In this document: piece after piece, positions 53,380 to 63,339 of the stretch
Layout: each line of letters opens with the position of its first letter
How positions within the stretch are numbered: the stretch's first letter is position 1
Source: Corythucha ciliata
Taxonomy: Eukaryota > Arthropoda > Insecta > Hemiptera > Tingidae
Direction: 5' to 3'
Length of the DNA: 64,000 nucleotides
NCBI GenBank assembly: GCA_038030265.1
Contig: CM075941.1
Location: forward strand, 930,001 to 994,000
Notes under the pieces: generated by a model
Databases searched by the model: none
The model's input: only the letters and a program-made list of their open reading frames with translations
What the model was told of the DNA's origin: nothing
Position numbers and translations under genes: made by a program

Positions 53380-54290
53380 CCCGGATTTATATGCAGTAAA
53401 AATCCCTTAAATATGCCATATAATATGCACTAAAAACCCCCGAAATATGCACTAAAAAACCCAAAATATGCACTAAAACCCTTTAGCTTGAAATATCAAA
53501 GGAAACCCATTTGTGCGATATTATAAATGCCGTTAACATGTGAATTTTTCATCTAAGTCCATAAATGTGGCTTTAACTGTCCCTTAGTGCGTACTTTCTT
53601 CTTGAAAATAAATACAGGACACTGACTATTAGGGACAGTAACACCCTTCTGCCCTTCTTCTTTTGAAAATTCCGCAAGAGATGAGTTATTTTCGCCTGTT
53701 CACGAAATTCAAGACCTCAAAGGCCCGAATAGTTTGTCGAAGAGGGGAGGGGAACTCTCTTCAGAGCTGCAAAAAAACCTTTGAGGCAACATGGGGCCAA
53801 TTCAGTAAGAATTAGCGCCCGCGCTATCCCACCCGTCTTGTCTAAAAACATAATTCCAATTCGGAGAGGACGGGTGGATAGTGCAGGCGCTAAATTTTAC
53901 TGAATTGGTCGCCAGGACCTTTCGAGAAGAAGCCGTAACGTTCTTTTGCTATCGTTTGGTTGTGACACGTGGGTCCACCTTGCGAACGTAAACAAATTTT
54001 GTGTTCTTCTTCATCTTCGGATAGTATACCAGCTTATTTTAAAGATGGGGAAAAAATGAGCTGCTCCAAGAACGAGGCGAACCCCTTATTTACGGAGTAA
54101 GGCGATACATACAGTGTTTTTCCCTGCTAGAAAGAAAGGCTCATATCTACAAAATTAAATGAAAATGTAATGAAATTTTGCGTAATTCCTACAATAATCC
54201 TTGAAATATGCAAATTTATGCAATATTGCTCAAATATGCAGAAATATGCAGCATAAAATTTGAACCACAGCATCCCAAAGACAAGATTCG
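53380..54290. mobile_element. ATGC-repeat region, possible hAT-type insertion
   Basis: Both margins carry repeated AAATATGCACTAAAA or AATATGCA motifs (53395-53480 and 54205-54255) in partly opposed orientation, resembling subterminal repeats. It lies between the THAP element and the resumption of LINE C. No transposase and no defined termini are seen. It contains the MITE at 53795-53913. Confidence 0.4.
53795..53913. mobile_element. 119-bp MITE, TTAGCGCC..GGCGCTAA ends
   Basis: Left GGCCAATTCAGTAAGAATTA then GCGCC and right reverse complement GGCGACCAATTCAGTAAAAT then TTAGCGCC pair over about 50 bp. The hairpin continues inward through CTATCCCACCCGTC. The core ACATAATTCC...GAGAGGACGGGTGG is shared with the MITE at 62534. 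Confidence 0.7.
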
Positions 54291-54299
54291 GATAAGTAC

Positions 54300-55006
54300 C
54301 TTATCACCATGGACATATTTATTAGCAGAAAGAATATGCAATTGCATACGAATCCGGGCTCTAGTCATAAATATCTGGGTGTAATTGTGGATGAAAATTT
54401 AAAATTTGATGAGCACATTAGAAATTTAGTTGCGAGATTGCGAAAATTGTTTTTTAAATTCGAATTATTACGGCAAATTGTAGACAAGTCAATCTCTAAA
54501 ATGGTGTATTACGCATTAGTTTTTTCAATCATAAAATATGGTATAATTGTATGGGGTACACCTGTGCCTGCTCACTTGACCAGTATCAAAACAGCGCACA
54601 ACACGATTATTAAAATTATATTAAATAAACCAAAGCGGTTTCATACGGACTGTTTGATTAAGGAATTTGGTGTATTAAACATAAATCAGATTTTTTTTTG
54701 TGTGCTTGCATTCATGCCTCCAAAGAAAAATCCTTGTCTTTTAGTACAAGTTGTAGAATAACTCGAAATAAAAGTCAAACTAATGTTGAGTTGCCTAAAT
54801 GCAGAACAGAAACGCTCAAAAGATCTGCTTTTTATGTTGCTTCAAAATTTTTTTACACTAATAAGCTGAGTTTAAACGAATTTTCATCTTTGTCAAGATT
54901 TAAGAACCATGTATACATATACTCTTCTTCTTGTCCTAAGTTCCTAAAAAGAGAAAACTTTTTCATTAAAATCGTAATTGGCCACGTTGTCGTGGAGTTA
55001 TTCAGA
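54300..55006 (+). pseudogene. LINE C ORF2, thumb and C-terminal part
   Basis: It reads SSHKYLGVIVDENLKFDEHI, the conserved KYLGV box after the RT core, then ISKMVYYALVFSIIKYGIIV and WGTPVPAHL. After a frameshift near 54720 come LKRSAFYVASKFFYTNKLSL and RFKNHVYIYSS. It is exactly the region missing after 50130. Coding is cut by the hairpin at 55007. Confidence 0.85.
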
Positions 55007-55334
55007 CTTCAGGTGGTATAGTTGTTGTCTCTTCACATTAATTGTTTTTATTTCTTTTAGTTCTTCGTCTAATCGATTTTCGGCCTGTCTAGGCCATCAT
55101 CAGGACCATTATTAAAATAAGCTTTCGTGTGTCTTCTTTAGAGTAAAGGAAGTCAACGAGTGTGGAAGACACACGAAAGCTTATTTTAATAATGGTCCTG
55201 ATGATGGCCTAGACGAAAATCGATAGCCAATAGATGGCAATAGATGGCAATAGATGGCCGAAAATCGATTAGACGAAGAACTAAAAGAAATAAAAACAAT
55301 TAATGTGGAGAGACAACAACTATACCACCTGAAG
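55007..55334. mobile_element. 328-bp near-perfect hairpin inserted in LINE C
   Basis: Left end CTTCAGGTGGTATAGTTGTT and right end AACAACTATACCACCTGAAG are exact inverted repeats. The arms stay complementary through AAGCTTATTTTAATAATGG and meet near 55140. The right arm alone contains three tandem CAATAGATGG (55228-55257) and a duplicated CGAAAATCGAT. No transposase. A target duplication is not obvious. Confidence 0.85.
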
Positions 55335-55525
55335 AAAACTTTTTGTTGTTCGGTCCTTTTGTTTTGTTTTTTCTAGTCTGAGTTCATTTGGATGACAATT
55401 CCGTTCCTTCACACAAGCCTAGTATATAGGCTTTTAAGGAACGGGCCAGTTATTTTTTCTTTGTATATTTTTTTTGTAAATTTTTTTGATTAATAAAGGT
55501 CTATTAAAAAAAAAAAAAAAAAAAA
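55335..55525 (+). other. LINE C 3' UTR, AATAAA and poly(A)
   Basis: T-rich 3' region with AATAAA at 55492-55497 and 20 A's at 55506-55525. This is the 3' end of LINE C and shows that it inserted by target-primed reverse transcription of a polyadenylated RNA. Confidence 0.8.
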
Positions 55526-55529
55526 TCGG

Positions 55530-56240
55530 TAATGAAATTGACAAAAAGCGCTACATAGCGGCTAAAATTGGAACAATCCAATTTCGCGGACTCAACTGAA
55601 GAAAATTGCTACTTAATTCGCGGCTAAAATTGTAAAAGAAAAAAAAATGCGATAATTTGCGGATAAATTCTGTAGAAGAAACGTTCATTCACGGATACAA
55701 ATGAAAAAAATCGTCTTTTTCACGGCTAAATTAGAGAAAAACGCCAATTCACGACTAAAATTTAATAATAACGCTGACTTGGGACTAAAATTTTGCAAAA
55801 GACCAATCTGTAACTTTTGAAGGCAACTTCGGGCCTAAAACTACCCGAAAGAGCTAGCCATGAACTACCCGAAAGAAAGAGCTAGTCCATGGCTAAAAGT
55901 TGAGAAAAAAAAATTGTAAATGCGGGGCAAAAATAGTTCGAGCACCGTTAATTTGATGCCAATGAGAAAACTCACAAATTAGCGTGGCTGAAATTAACGA
56001 AAAACGCTATACTTCCAGCTCAAAGTGAGAGAAAGGGCTAATTCACTGCTGAAAAATGTAAAACATCGGTAATTTTATGCAAAAATCAAGGAAAACTTCA
56101 ATTCATGGCAAAAATTAGGAAAAATTGATAACAAGGGATAAAAACGCTACTTTACGGCTAAAATTGAGGAAAATCACCAATTCGCAGATATAGTGCATAG
56201 AGGAAAATTTACGGCTAAAATGGGAAAAAATCCAATAATT
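55530..56240 (+). repeat. ~30-bp CGCTAATTCGCGGCTAAAATTGAG repeat block
   Basis: Forward copies (AAAGCGCTACATAGCGGCTAA, AATTCGCGGCTAAAATTG) fill the 700 bp after LINE C and end in a GT/GGGT-rich stretch near 56250. LINE C may have inserted at the edge of this block. Confidence 0.65.
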
Positions 56241-58000
56241 TGAGTTTGGGTGTGTGTGTGGGTGGGAGGGGTAATTATTTTATTTCGAATCAATTATTAG
56301 AGTGAGTGGTGAGGAACTGCAAAAAACGGTCTATAATGTCTGGACCCTTCCCACTGTATTTTTCACAATTCACGGGGCGAGTTTTTTCTTGTTGCTCCAC
56401 AGTCCACACCTCTTCAAATCTAAATTCAAAATTAAACTTTTTTTTATTATTCGCTTGCTTTCGTATTAAGACAGAGTTTCTGTTCTCATAAGAATAATTT
56501 ATTGACAATAAGATCCTCTTGTTTCCTCTCCATTTTCACCTAAAAGTCTTTTATCTGTTTATTTAAGGTCTTGAGCATTCATTTATTCGTACGTTCCTTT
56601 TAAAGTTGTCTTCGTGTCTCCTTTTTCTTATTTACAACTCTCGAGAATCCAATTCAGATCGCGTTTAAACACGCACAAAATGGAGACTCTCTTTTGTTTT
56701 TCCGGTATCGTCTTGATCTTTTAGAGTGGCAAGGGACGAATGAAGAAGTTTTTCAAATGGAAAAAGGCTCGCAGTGTTTGAAACAAAACTTCATTAAGGA
56801 CTGTATAGGAATTTTCCATGAACCCCTCGCGTCTCCACTTGTAAGACACCATGGCGTGAAGTTTGCTATCATGAGGACGGTCTTTGGACAGGGTAAAAAC
56901 CCATTAGACAATCAATTTCATCGCTTTTAATGACGCCTGCCTTCTCACCCCTTTTCCACCACTCATTCACAATAACTTTTATGCTCTTCAGTGGCGCTTA
57001 TAAGTTGTCGTTAAAAAAGTATCCCATATGGCTCTCTTCGACGAAAATGAGACGTTCAAGGTCGGAGGGAAAGGATTCCTCGTCGAGTGTCCCTCCCTCC
57101 AGTCCTCCTTTCCACGTAACAATTGCCCAGTTAATTGACAATTATTAACCGAGGAATAATATGAGCATACAGAGTCGCATCTGCCGAAGGTGTAGTCTTA
57201 CGCCGCCAGATGCCCATATTACAAGTGAATTTTTTGACGCCCCGCGTTGCGCCATCAATTGTCAACGGAGTTCGAGCCCTGCGTTAAATAGCCTAATAAT
57301 GTGGTCATCGACGAATAAACATTTTCGTTATTCTGGCCTCATTATAACGTTTCAATATATTTTTACTCATTTCCTTAACCATTACCCGCAGGCCTTACCG
57401 ACAGAAACGAGAAATGTATTTATTTTGCAGGGATCAACCCCCTTCAACGGCTATTAAATGGAAAATCCTTCAACGATTTGAATGAAGTGTAGACTTTGAA
57501 AAATACATGATTTGATGAGAATAATGGGTGACGTCGGGGGGGGGGGGGGGTCATAGCACTTTCAAGTGAAATACCTTGATGAATTCATGAGGACAGCCTG
57601 CAATATTAATGGTTTCAATTATGAGAAGAATTGGCATCAGTACTTTTCCTTTCCTTCCTTTTATTTTACGGGAGAGATTAAAGAAATTTGTATTCCGTGA
57701 GCGAGTCTCCCAGTGAAAAAAGAAAAAAGACGAGAGAGAGAGAGAGTGTGTGAGAGGGAAAGTATGAAAAGTTTTTACCGGAAAAGTCGAGGATCTGATA
57801 ACTCGTCGAGCAGAGAACCCTCCCAGGAAACATATTGACCCTGTTTTTTTTTGGGGGGGGGGGATATAAAGTCCCACCTCCTCGTAATTATTGCAGAGAA
57901 GAAGATTTTGACTTTCTTTAGTTTCTTTCTATTTTATTACAATACCCTACTAATATTCAGGACGCACGAGACGTGACGTAAATCTTGTATTTATAATTAT
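56241..58000. other. No gene seen before the scaffold gap
   Basis: Frames of 60-110 codons occur on both strands with no recognisable domain. Low-complexity items are G runs (57537-57550 and 57854-57863) and GA/GT runs near 57735-57755. Confidence 0.4.
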
Positions 58001-58500
58001 NNNNNNNNNNNNNNNNNNNNNNNNNNNNNNNNNNNNNNNNNNNNNNNNNNNNNNNNNNNNNNNNNNNNNNNNNNNNNNNNNNNNNNNNNNNNNNNNNNNN
58101 NNNNNNNNNNNNNNNNNNNNNNNNNNNNNNNNNNNNNNNNNNNNNNNNNNNNNNNNNNNNNNNNNNNNNNNNNNNNNNNNNNNNNNNNNNNNNNNNNNNN
58201 NNNNNNNNNNNNNNNNNNNNNNNNNNNNNNNNNNNNNNNNNNNNNNNNNNNNNNNNNNNNNNNNNNNNNNNNNNNNNNNNNNNNNNNNNNNNNNNNNNNN
58301 NNNNNNNNNNNNNNNNNNNNNNNNNNNNNNNNNNNNNNNNNNNNNNNNNNNNNNNNNNNNNNNNNNNNNNNNNNNNNNNNNNNNNNNNNNNNNNNNNNNN
58401 NNNNNNNNNNNNNNNNNNNNNNNNNNNNNNNNNNNNNNNNNNNNNNNNNNNNNNNNNNNNNNNNNNNNNNNNNNNNNNNNNNNNNNNNNNNNNNNNNNNN
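58001..58500. other. 500-N scaffold gap
   Basis: Exactly 500 N, a conventional gap placeholder, so true distance and content are unknown. Open frames reported across it are artefacts. Confidence 1.
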
Positions 58501-58569
58501 CATGGTCTGAGCTTCAATTCTCTGACGCTAAACCTCCAAATAATAGCGCATCAAATGGATTTTTTGTTA

Positions 58570-59330
58570 CGTATAGGAGGAAATTGACAGTTTCCACTTT
58601 CGAGTAAAAGTACTCATTTGAAACGATACCTATTCGATACCGAGTATTTACTTGTTTGAATCAATACCCATTCGATACCGAGTAAAAGTACTCGAATGGG
58701 TATTGATTCAAGCGAGTAAATACTCGGTATCGAATGGGTATTGATTCGGTATCGTTTCAAATGAGTACTTTTACTCGGTATCGAATGGGTATTGATTCAA
58801 ACAAGTAATTACTCGGTATTGAATGGATATTGATTCAAATGAGTACTTTTACTCGGTATCGAATGGGTATTGATTCGGTATCGTTTCAAATGAGTACTTT
58901 TACTCGGTATCGAATGGGTATTGATCAAACAAGTAAATACTCGGTATCGAATGGGTATTGATTCAAGCGAGTAAATACTCGGTATCGAATGGGTATTGAT
59001 TCAGTATCGTACTAGTTTTAATCAATACCCATTCGATACCAATTAAAGTACTCATTTTAAACGGTACGTTTCCGATGCCGGGAGTTCACGTGTTTAAATT
59101 AATTTAAAAAATTTAAAATTAAAAAATACTCGGTATTGATTAAAAAGTATCGAATCGTACTCAGTATCGAATAAAAAGTATCGATTCCTGAAGTACTCAT
59201 TTTCCTGTATCGAATCAAAGTATCGAAATAGTACTTGGTATCGAAAAAAGTATCGATACCAAAACTACTGGGTATCGATTGAAAAGTATCGATACTTTAC
59301 TCTAATTACTGGTATCGATTCAACACTACT
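58570..59330. repeat. Palindromic GGTATCGAATGGGTATTGATTC array
   Basis: Units around GGTATCGAATGGGTATTGAT and GAGTAAATACTCG repeat at roughly 30-45 bp. To the left of about 58690 they run in the opposite orientation (ATCAATACCCATTCGATACC), making a hairpin around AGTAAAAGTACT. Spacing is irregular. The array abuts LINE E and removes the 3' two thirds of its RT. Confidence 0.8.
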
Positions 59331-60884
59331 TATAGGTCGATAGCTGGGTGGGTCGTTCGCTGATTTTTTGGGGTTTCGGATCATTATAATCTCAGCATTC
59401 TTCCAACGGGCGGGAAAATACGTGATGCGAAGGATTGCATTGTAGATTTGGGTCAGTTGGACCAATGCTTTTCTTGGAAGGTTTTTGCAGAGGGGTTGTG
59501 TGATGCGATCCGAACCAGGCGATTTCTTGGTAGGTGATCTGGCAATTGCATTCTTCACTTGGGCTGGCGTAAGGAAATCTCTGAAAGGTGTTATCTCTAA
59601 GGGCTCAGTGATAGCCTCTTCAACGTGGCGATGGAAGTCGGGTAGGTCGCTTGGATTGGGCGTGAACTGTTCGGATAACTGATTCGAAAACAAAAGGGCT
59701 TTTTCTTCGGGCGTGGAGTACCATCTCCTGTTGTACTTGAGTGCAGGCATATTGCAAGTCTGTTTCGTTAGTATTTTTGCTTTATGCCATAGCAAACCGT
59801 CTCTTTTGTCCAGCATAAGAAGTTCGTTCCTCTTTTTCTCAGTTTTCATTTCTGCTAGTGCCGTTTTCAGATCTAATGAAGCCCTATTGTAGGCACTCTT
59901 GTGGGTTCGGTATCACGTTTGTTCATATAAGTTTCTTGCATTATGTTTTATTGTTAAAAGCTGATTTATGTGAGGAGGCGTGTATGATGCGGTTCTGTGT
60001 GTGATATGATGGCAAGGTGTGCTTGCTTCGTTTGCAGCGTAATGTATGTTCTGCGTTAGTTGACTGACAGCTTTATCAATATCCGTTGGCGTTTTCAGTG
60101 GTATTGATAGATTCGTCCGATTAGCTAGCGTCTCGCTGTACAACTTCCAATCAAACGGGTGTTGAATCAATTTATTAGAATTGTTGCAGGGGATGATTGC
60201 GTTCAAGCTCATCATAACCGGATAGTGATCTGATGACAAGGAGTGTATTACACGAATTGAAGTCGTCATATTATTAATGCCTTTTGCTAGAAATATGTCT
60301 AGGATATCAGGAGCGTGGCTGGGATTTGCTGGATAGTGCGTCGGCTCCAGCGGATTGAATACTTCGATGCCTAGTTGGTTCACAGCGTCGTGTAACAATC
60401 TTCCTCTGGGATTTGTTGTAGCTGAGGACCAACGTGGGTGTTTTGCGTTATAATCCCCGCCCATGAGGAATTTGAGTCTCATCTCATGAATCACAGCCCA
60501 TATAGTGCTCATTAGGAGTCTGTGGTCCGCTCTATCGGGGGCAGAGTAAAAGGCGCCAATTATATACTCTGCACCATTGATTTTTATCCCTATTCGAGCA
60601 ACCTGTACTTCTTCCTCGCAGTTGGGTAGCATTTCAACGTGAGAAATATTTCGCTTTACGAATATTGCCGATCCACCTTGACGTGTACCCGACGGATGGT
60701 CAGCTCTATAGATCATGTATTTTGACATAAAGAAGTTTATGTGCGGCGCCAGTATGGTTTCCGTAAGTAGGGCAATATCGACATCGTATTGGTTTAAGAA
60801 AAGTTCCAGTTCATGGTATTTATTGTTCAGTCCTTGAGAATTCCATGTGACAATTATGAGATCATTGTTCATAGACGAAATCAT
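59331..60884 (-). pseudogene. LINE E ORF2: endonuclease and RT start
   Basis: The ATG at 60884 overlaps the ORF1 stop as ATGA. Endonuclease motifs: IIVTWNSQGLNNK, IALLTETIL (Glu), FLMGGDYNAKHPRW (Asp/Asn), PDILDIFLAKG and HSLSSDHYPVMMSL. An in-frame TGA at 59913-59915 (after NLYEQT, probably from CGA) interrupts the linker; the frame goes on YRTHKSAYNRASLD and then NAIARSPTKKSPGSDRITQP and WKNAEIIMIRNPKK, the first RT motifs. The catalytic RT boxes are missing. Confidence 0.9.
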
Positions 60885-62033
60885 TTAATAAGTTTTGGCA
60901 TTATTTGGGAGAGCAGATTGATCATAGGTTGTAGAATACCGATGAGCTGATCGATTTTAGAGAAGAGACTTGAGATTTCTGGGTTGCTACTATTTTCAGT
61001 TGTTGGGTTCGGTTGGGCGGTTGCATTTGAATACGAACGAGGCTGAGCCAAATGGTTTGTTATGTATGTTGATGACCGTGGCAATTGCAGGAAATTCGTT
61101 CTGGGATAGTCGAAACTGCAGTCTTTCACCGGACGATGGGTGTAAGTTTGATCGACGGGATTTTTGTAAGTTGACGTGTACTGGGCAACCCTTATAGTTG
61201 GCTGTGTGATTGCCTTTACAATTCGTACATATTGGTGGTGAACTAGTTTGTTTGGCGCATGATTCAGTACTGTGCTGGCCATCACATTTTACGCATTTAG
61301 GACTTCTGTGACAATAATTTTTTGAGTGTCCATAGGCCTGGCATTTGGTACATTGTATAACGGATCTTTTCCGCTTCGGTGGTTCTATTTTTATGACTGC
61401 ATTGCCTAGTCTGTTTATTTTGTAAATTTCGGCGTTTTTGGCATTAGGTTTAAGATCGACAAAGAACAGAGGCATAGGTATTTTGGTTATAGGGTGGAGT
61501 GCGGGTATGGCCTGAACTGGTTCAAAACCATGTTCTTTTAGATCGTTTATAATTGAGTTTGGTTCTGTGGTGTGGTGTAACCCTCTTATTACCACTCGGA
61601 AATTACGATTATCTTTCACTTGATATGTGTGATATTCAGCTTTATTTGTTTCAAGGTACTTAGTAATAGTTCTATACCCATCTATAGTTTCAGTATTTAG
61701 TCTCACGCCTCCGCCGGCAGTACGATAGCTGAATTTACCTGGATCGAGTGCTTTAACTTCAGCTACAAAACGATTTATATTGGCGATGTTATATACGTAG
61801 AGTGGAGGACACTTGTCTTTATTATGTATAACAGCATCACCATCGTCCATCGCTTCCGATGGGTCATCATTTGCACTTGATAGAGGTGAAAATGGGTTAC
61901 GTGTTATGAACGTAGTGCCGGATGGAGGCTCGATACGAGGGAGTTGTGTACGATTAAGATTACCTGGTGACTCCACGACACAATCTTTTTTCTGTCGGAA
62001 AGTATTTACAAACGTATCCGTTCGAATTTTCAA
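60881..62033 (-). pseudogene. LINE E ORF1 (gag-like, PRE_C2HC), one frameshift
   Basis: CPPLYVYNIANINRFVAEVK and FRVVIRGLHHTTEPNSI, DLKEHGFEPVQAI form the PRE_C2HC region of Jockey ORF1, followed by knuckles CTKCQAYGHSKNYC, CVKCDGQHSTESC and CTNCKGNHTANYKGC (about residues 220-275). A frameshift near 61150 sends the frame to an early end. The other frame holds the expected hydrophobic tail ISSLFSKIDQLIGILQPMIN and the stop at 60881. Confidence 0.85.
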
Positions 62034-62269
62034 AGAAAATAATTAAAATAAAATAAAATCTTCCAAGAGATTGAATTCACACAATGATAGAAAGAAGAGA
62101 AAAAAGACACTTTGACCGCTTCTTAACTGTTTGAGAGCTCAAACCAAACTGACTATTACTATTACATATGACTATTTCATCAGCCACGTTTATACGGGGG
62201 AGCTCCCTAAGCTCAACCAAAACCGCCAAGCCAAACGTACAGGACGCCATGGGCTTTACAAATTGAGAA

Positions 62270-63010
62270 AAATCAAAAAGTCAAAGCTAAAAGGGAGAAA
62301 CGCTAATTCAAGGATTCTCGGGGCAACATTGGGGCTAAAATTTAGAAGAAAAAAAAAACGCTAATTCACGGGTGAAATGGACAAAAACGCGGATTCGCGT
62401 CTAAATAAAAGTGGAGGAAATCTCAGCTAAGGTGTAGAAATGGAATTTTACGGATAAAGCCGAGAAAAATTGCTAAAAATCGCAGCTAAAATTAAGAAAA
62501 TGTGCTAATTTAGTGCTAAAATTGATAACGATTTCCATTCAACACACTACACAAGTGTAGTGTAGCGTCCTCTCCATAAACATAATGTTTCACTTCAGAG
62601 AGGACGGGTGGAAAAATGTACACCACACTAGAGTATTGCATTGAATGGAAAAAGCCATGAGAACAAGCGCTTATTCACAGCTGAAAATGAGAAAACGCCA
62701 GCTCGCCAATTCTTGGGAGCAACTTCGGGGCTGAAATTGAGAAAAAGCGCTAATTCACGCGGCTGAAACTGAGAAAAACGCTAATTCACGGATAGAAAAC
62801 AGAACAACGCGAATTCGAGTCTGAAAATAGAGAAACACGCTGACTTGATAAAGTGTTACAATTTGGCAGCTTTAAAAATTGGGAGAAAGCGCGAATTCAC
62901 AGAAAACGCCAACTCACGGATTCTTGGGGCTGGGACTGAAATTGAGAAAAAGCGCTGATTCACGGCGTGAAATAGTGAAAAACGCGAATTCGCGTGTAAA
63001 AGTGGGGGAA
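62270..63010 (+). repeat. ~30-bp CGCTAATTCGCGGCTAAAATTGAG repeat, forward
   Basis: Forward copies such as GAGAAAAAGCGCTAATTCACG and GCTGAAATTGAGAAAAAGCGC, interrupted by the MITE at 62534. The block faces the reversed one at 63340-64000. Confidence 0.65.
62534..62648. mobile_element. ~115-bp MITE related to that at 53795
   Basis: The ends CCATTCAA and TTGAATGG are inverted, and the arms continue through GTGTAGTGTA. The core AAACATAATG...GAGAGGACGGGTGG matches the core at 53845-53878, but the terminal sequences are unrelated to those of that copy. Confidence 0.6.
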
Positions 63011-63339
63011 AACTTTGACATACACGCAACCAGTGGTGGACTGGGGTAAACCAGGCACAGGGGGGGGGGTGCCTTGTTTAAGGGGGCACCGGTTGCGTGA
63101 GCTTCAGTTTGTGACTGATAACGCAGTGGCGTATAGAGTTTAGGGGGCAGGGCAGGCCATTGCCCACCCAAATGTAGTATAGGATGGACAAAAGTATATT
63201 TTCGGCCCTTTTCCACCGTATTTTCATTGCATTCTCGATAAATTTATCCACCAGAAGTTGTTCCAAGGAACGGTCAGTTTTCTTCTTTGGCTCGGGGCGG
63301 AAACCTCCAAGACGGACCCCCAAGTTGAGTTGTCTCCAC
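63011..63339. other. Spacer with hAT-like CAGTGG phrases, no gene
   Basis: CAGTGGTGGACTGGGG (about 63030) and CAGTGGCGTATAGAG (about 63124) resemble hAT termini, but both point the same way and no duplication is seen. A G run lies at 63060-63070. Confidence 0.3.

Larger units (their letters stand above)
38570..55525 (+). mobile_element. LINE C: CR1-like LINE split by nested insertions
   Basis: Parts of a single plus-strand LINE occur in order: ORF1 (38573-39096), endonuclease (39276-40236), RT (48936-50130), RT thumb and C-terminus (54300-55006), and a 3' UTR with AATAAA (55492-55497) and a 20-A tail (55506-55525). Protein segments continue across each interruption: PYNV ends at 40236 and PYNVRLREKL resumes at 48924. 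Interruptions are the tRNA foldback array, a LINE 3' scrap (about 49113-49190), the 50.1-54.3 kb transposon composite and a 328-bp hairpin. TGAAATTG near 38570 recurs after the poly(A) at 55534, a possible eroded target duplication. Net LINE length is about 4 kb. Confidence 0.85.
59331..62060 (-). mobile_element. LINE E: Jockey-like LINE, 3' truncated
   Basis: Minus-strand element with ORF1 (PRE_C2HC and zinc knuckles) and ORF2 (endonuclease and start of RT). It stops in the RT at PPSYRPIS where the palindromic array begins. Loss of the 3' side is not expected from target-primed insertion, so later deletion or expansion of the array is likely. Confidence 0.85.

Noticed and set aside
57957..58517. 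Two long minus-strand frames
   Set aside because: They consist of translated N bases in the scaffold gap.
63030..63138. hAT element between two CAGTGG phrases
   Set aside because: Both phrases are in the same orientation, there is no inverted partner and no 8-bp duplication.
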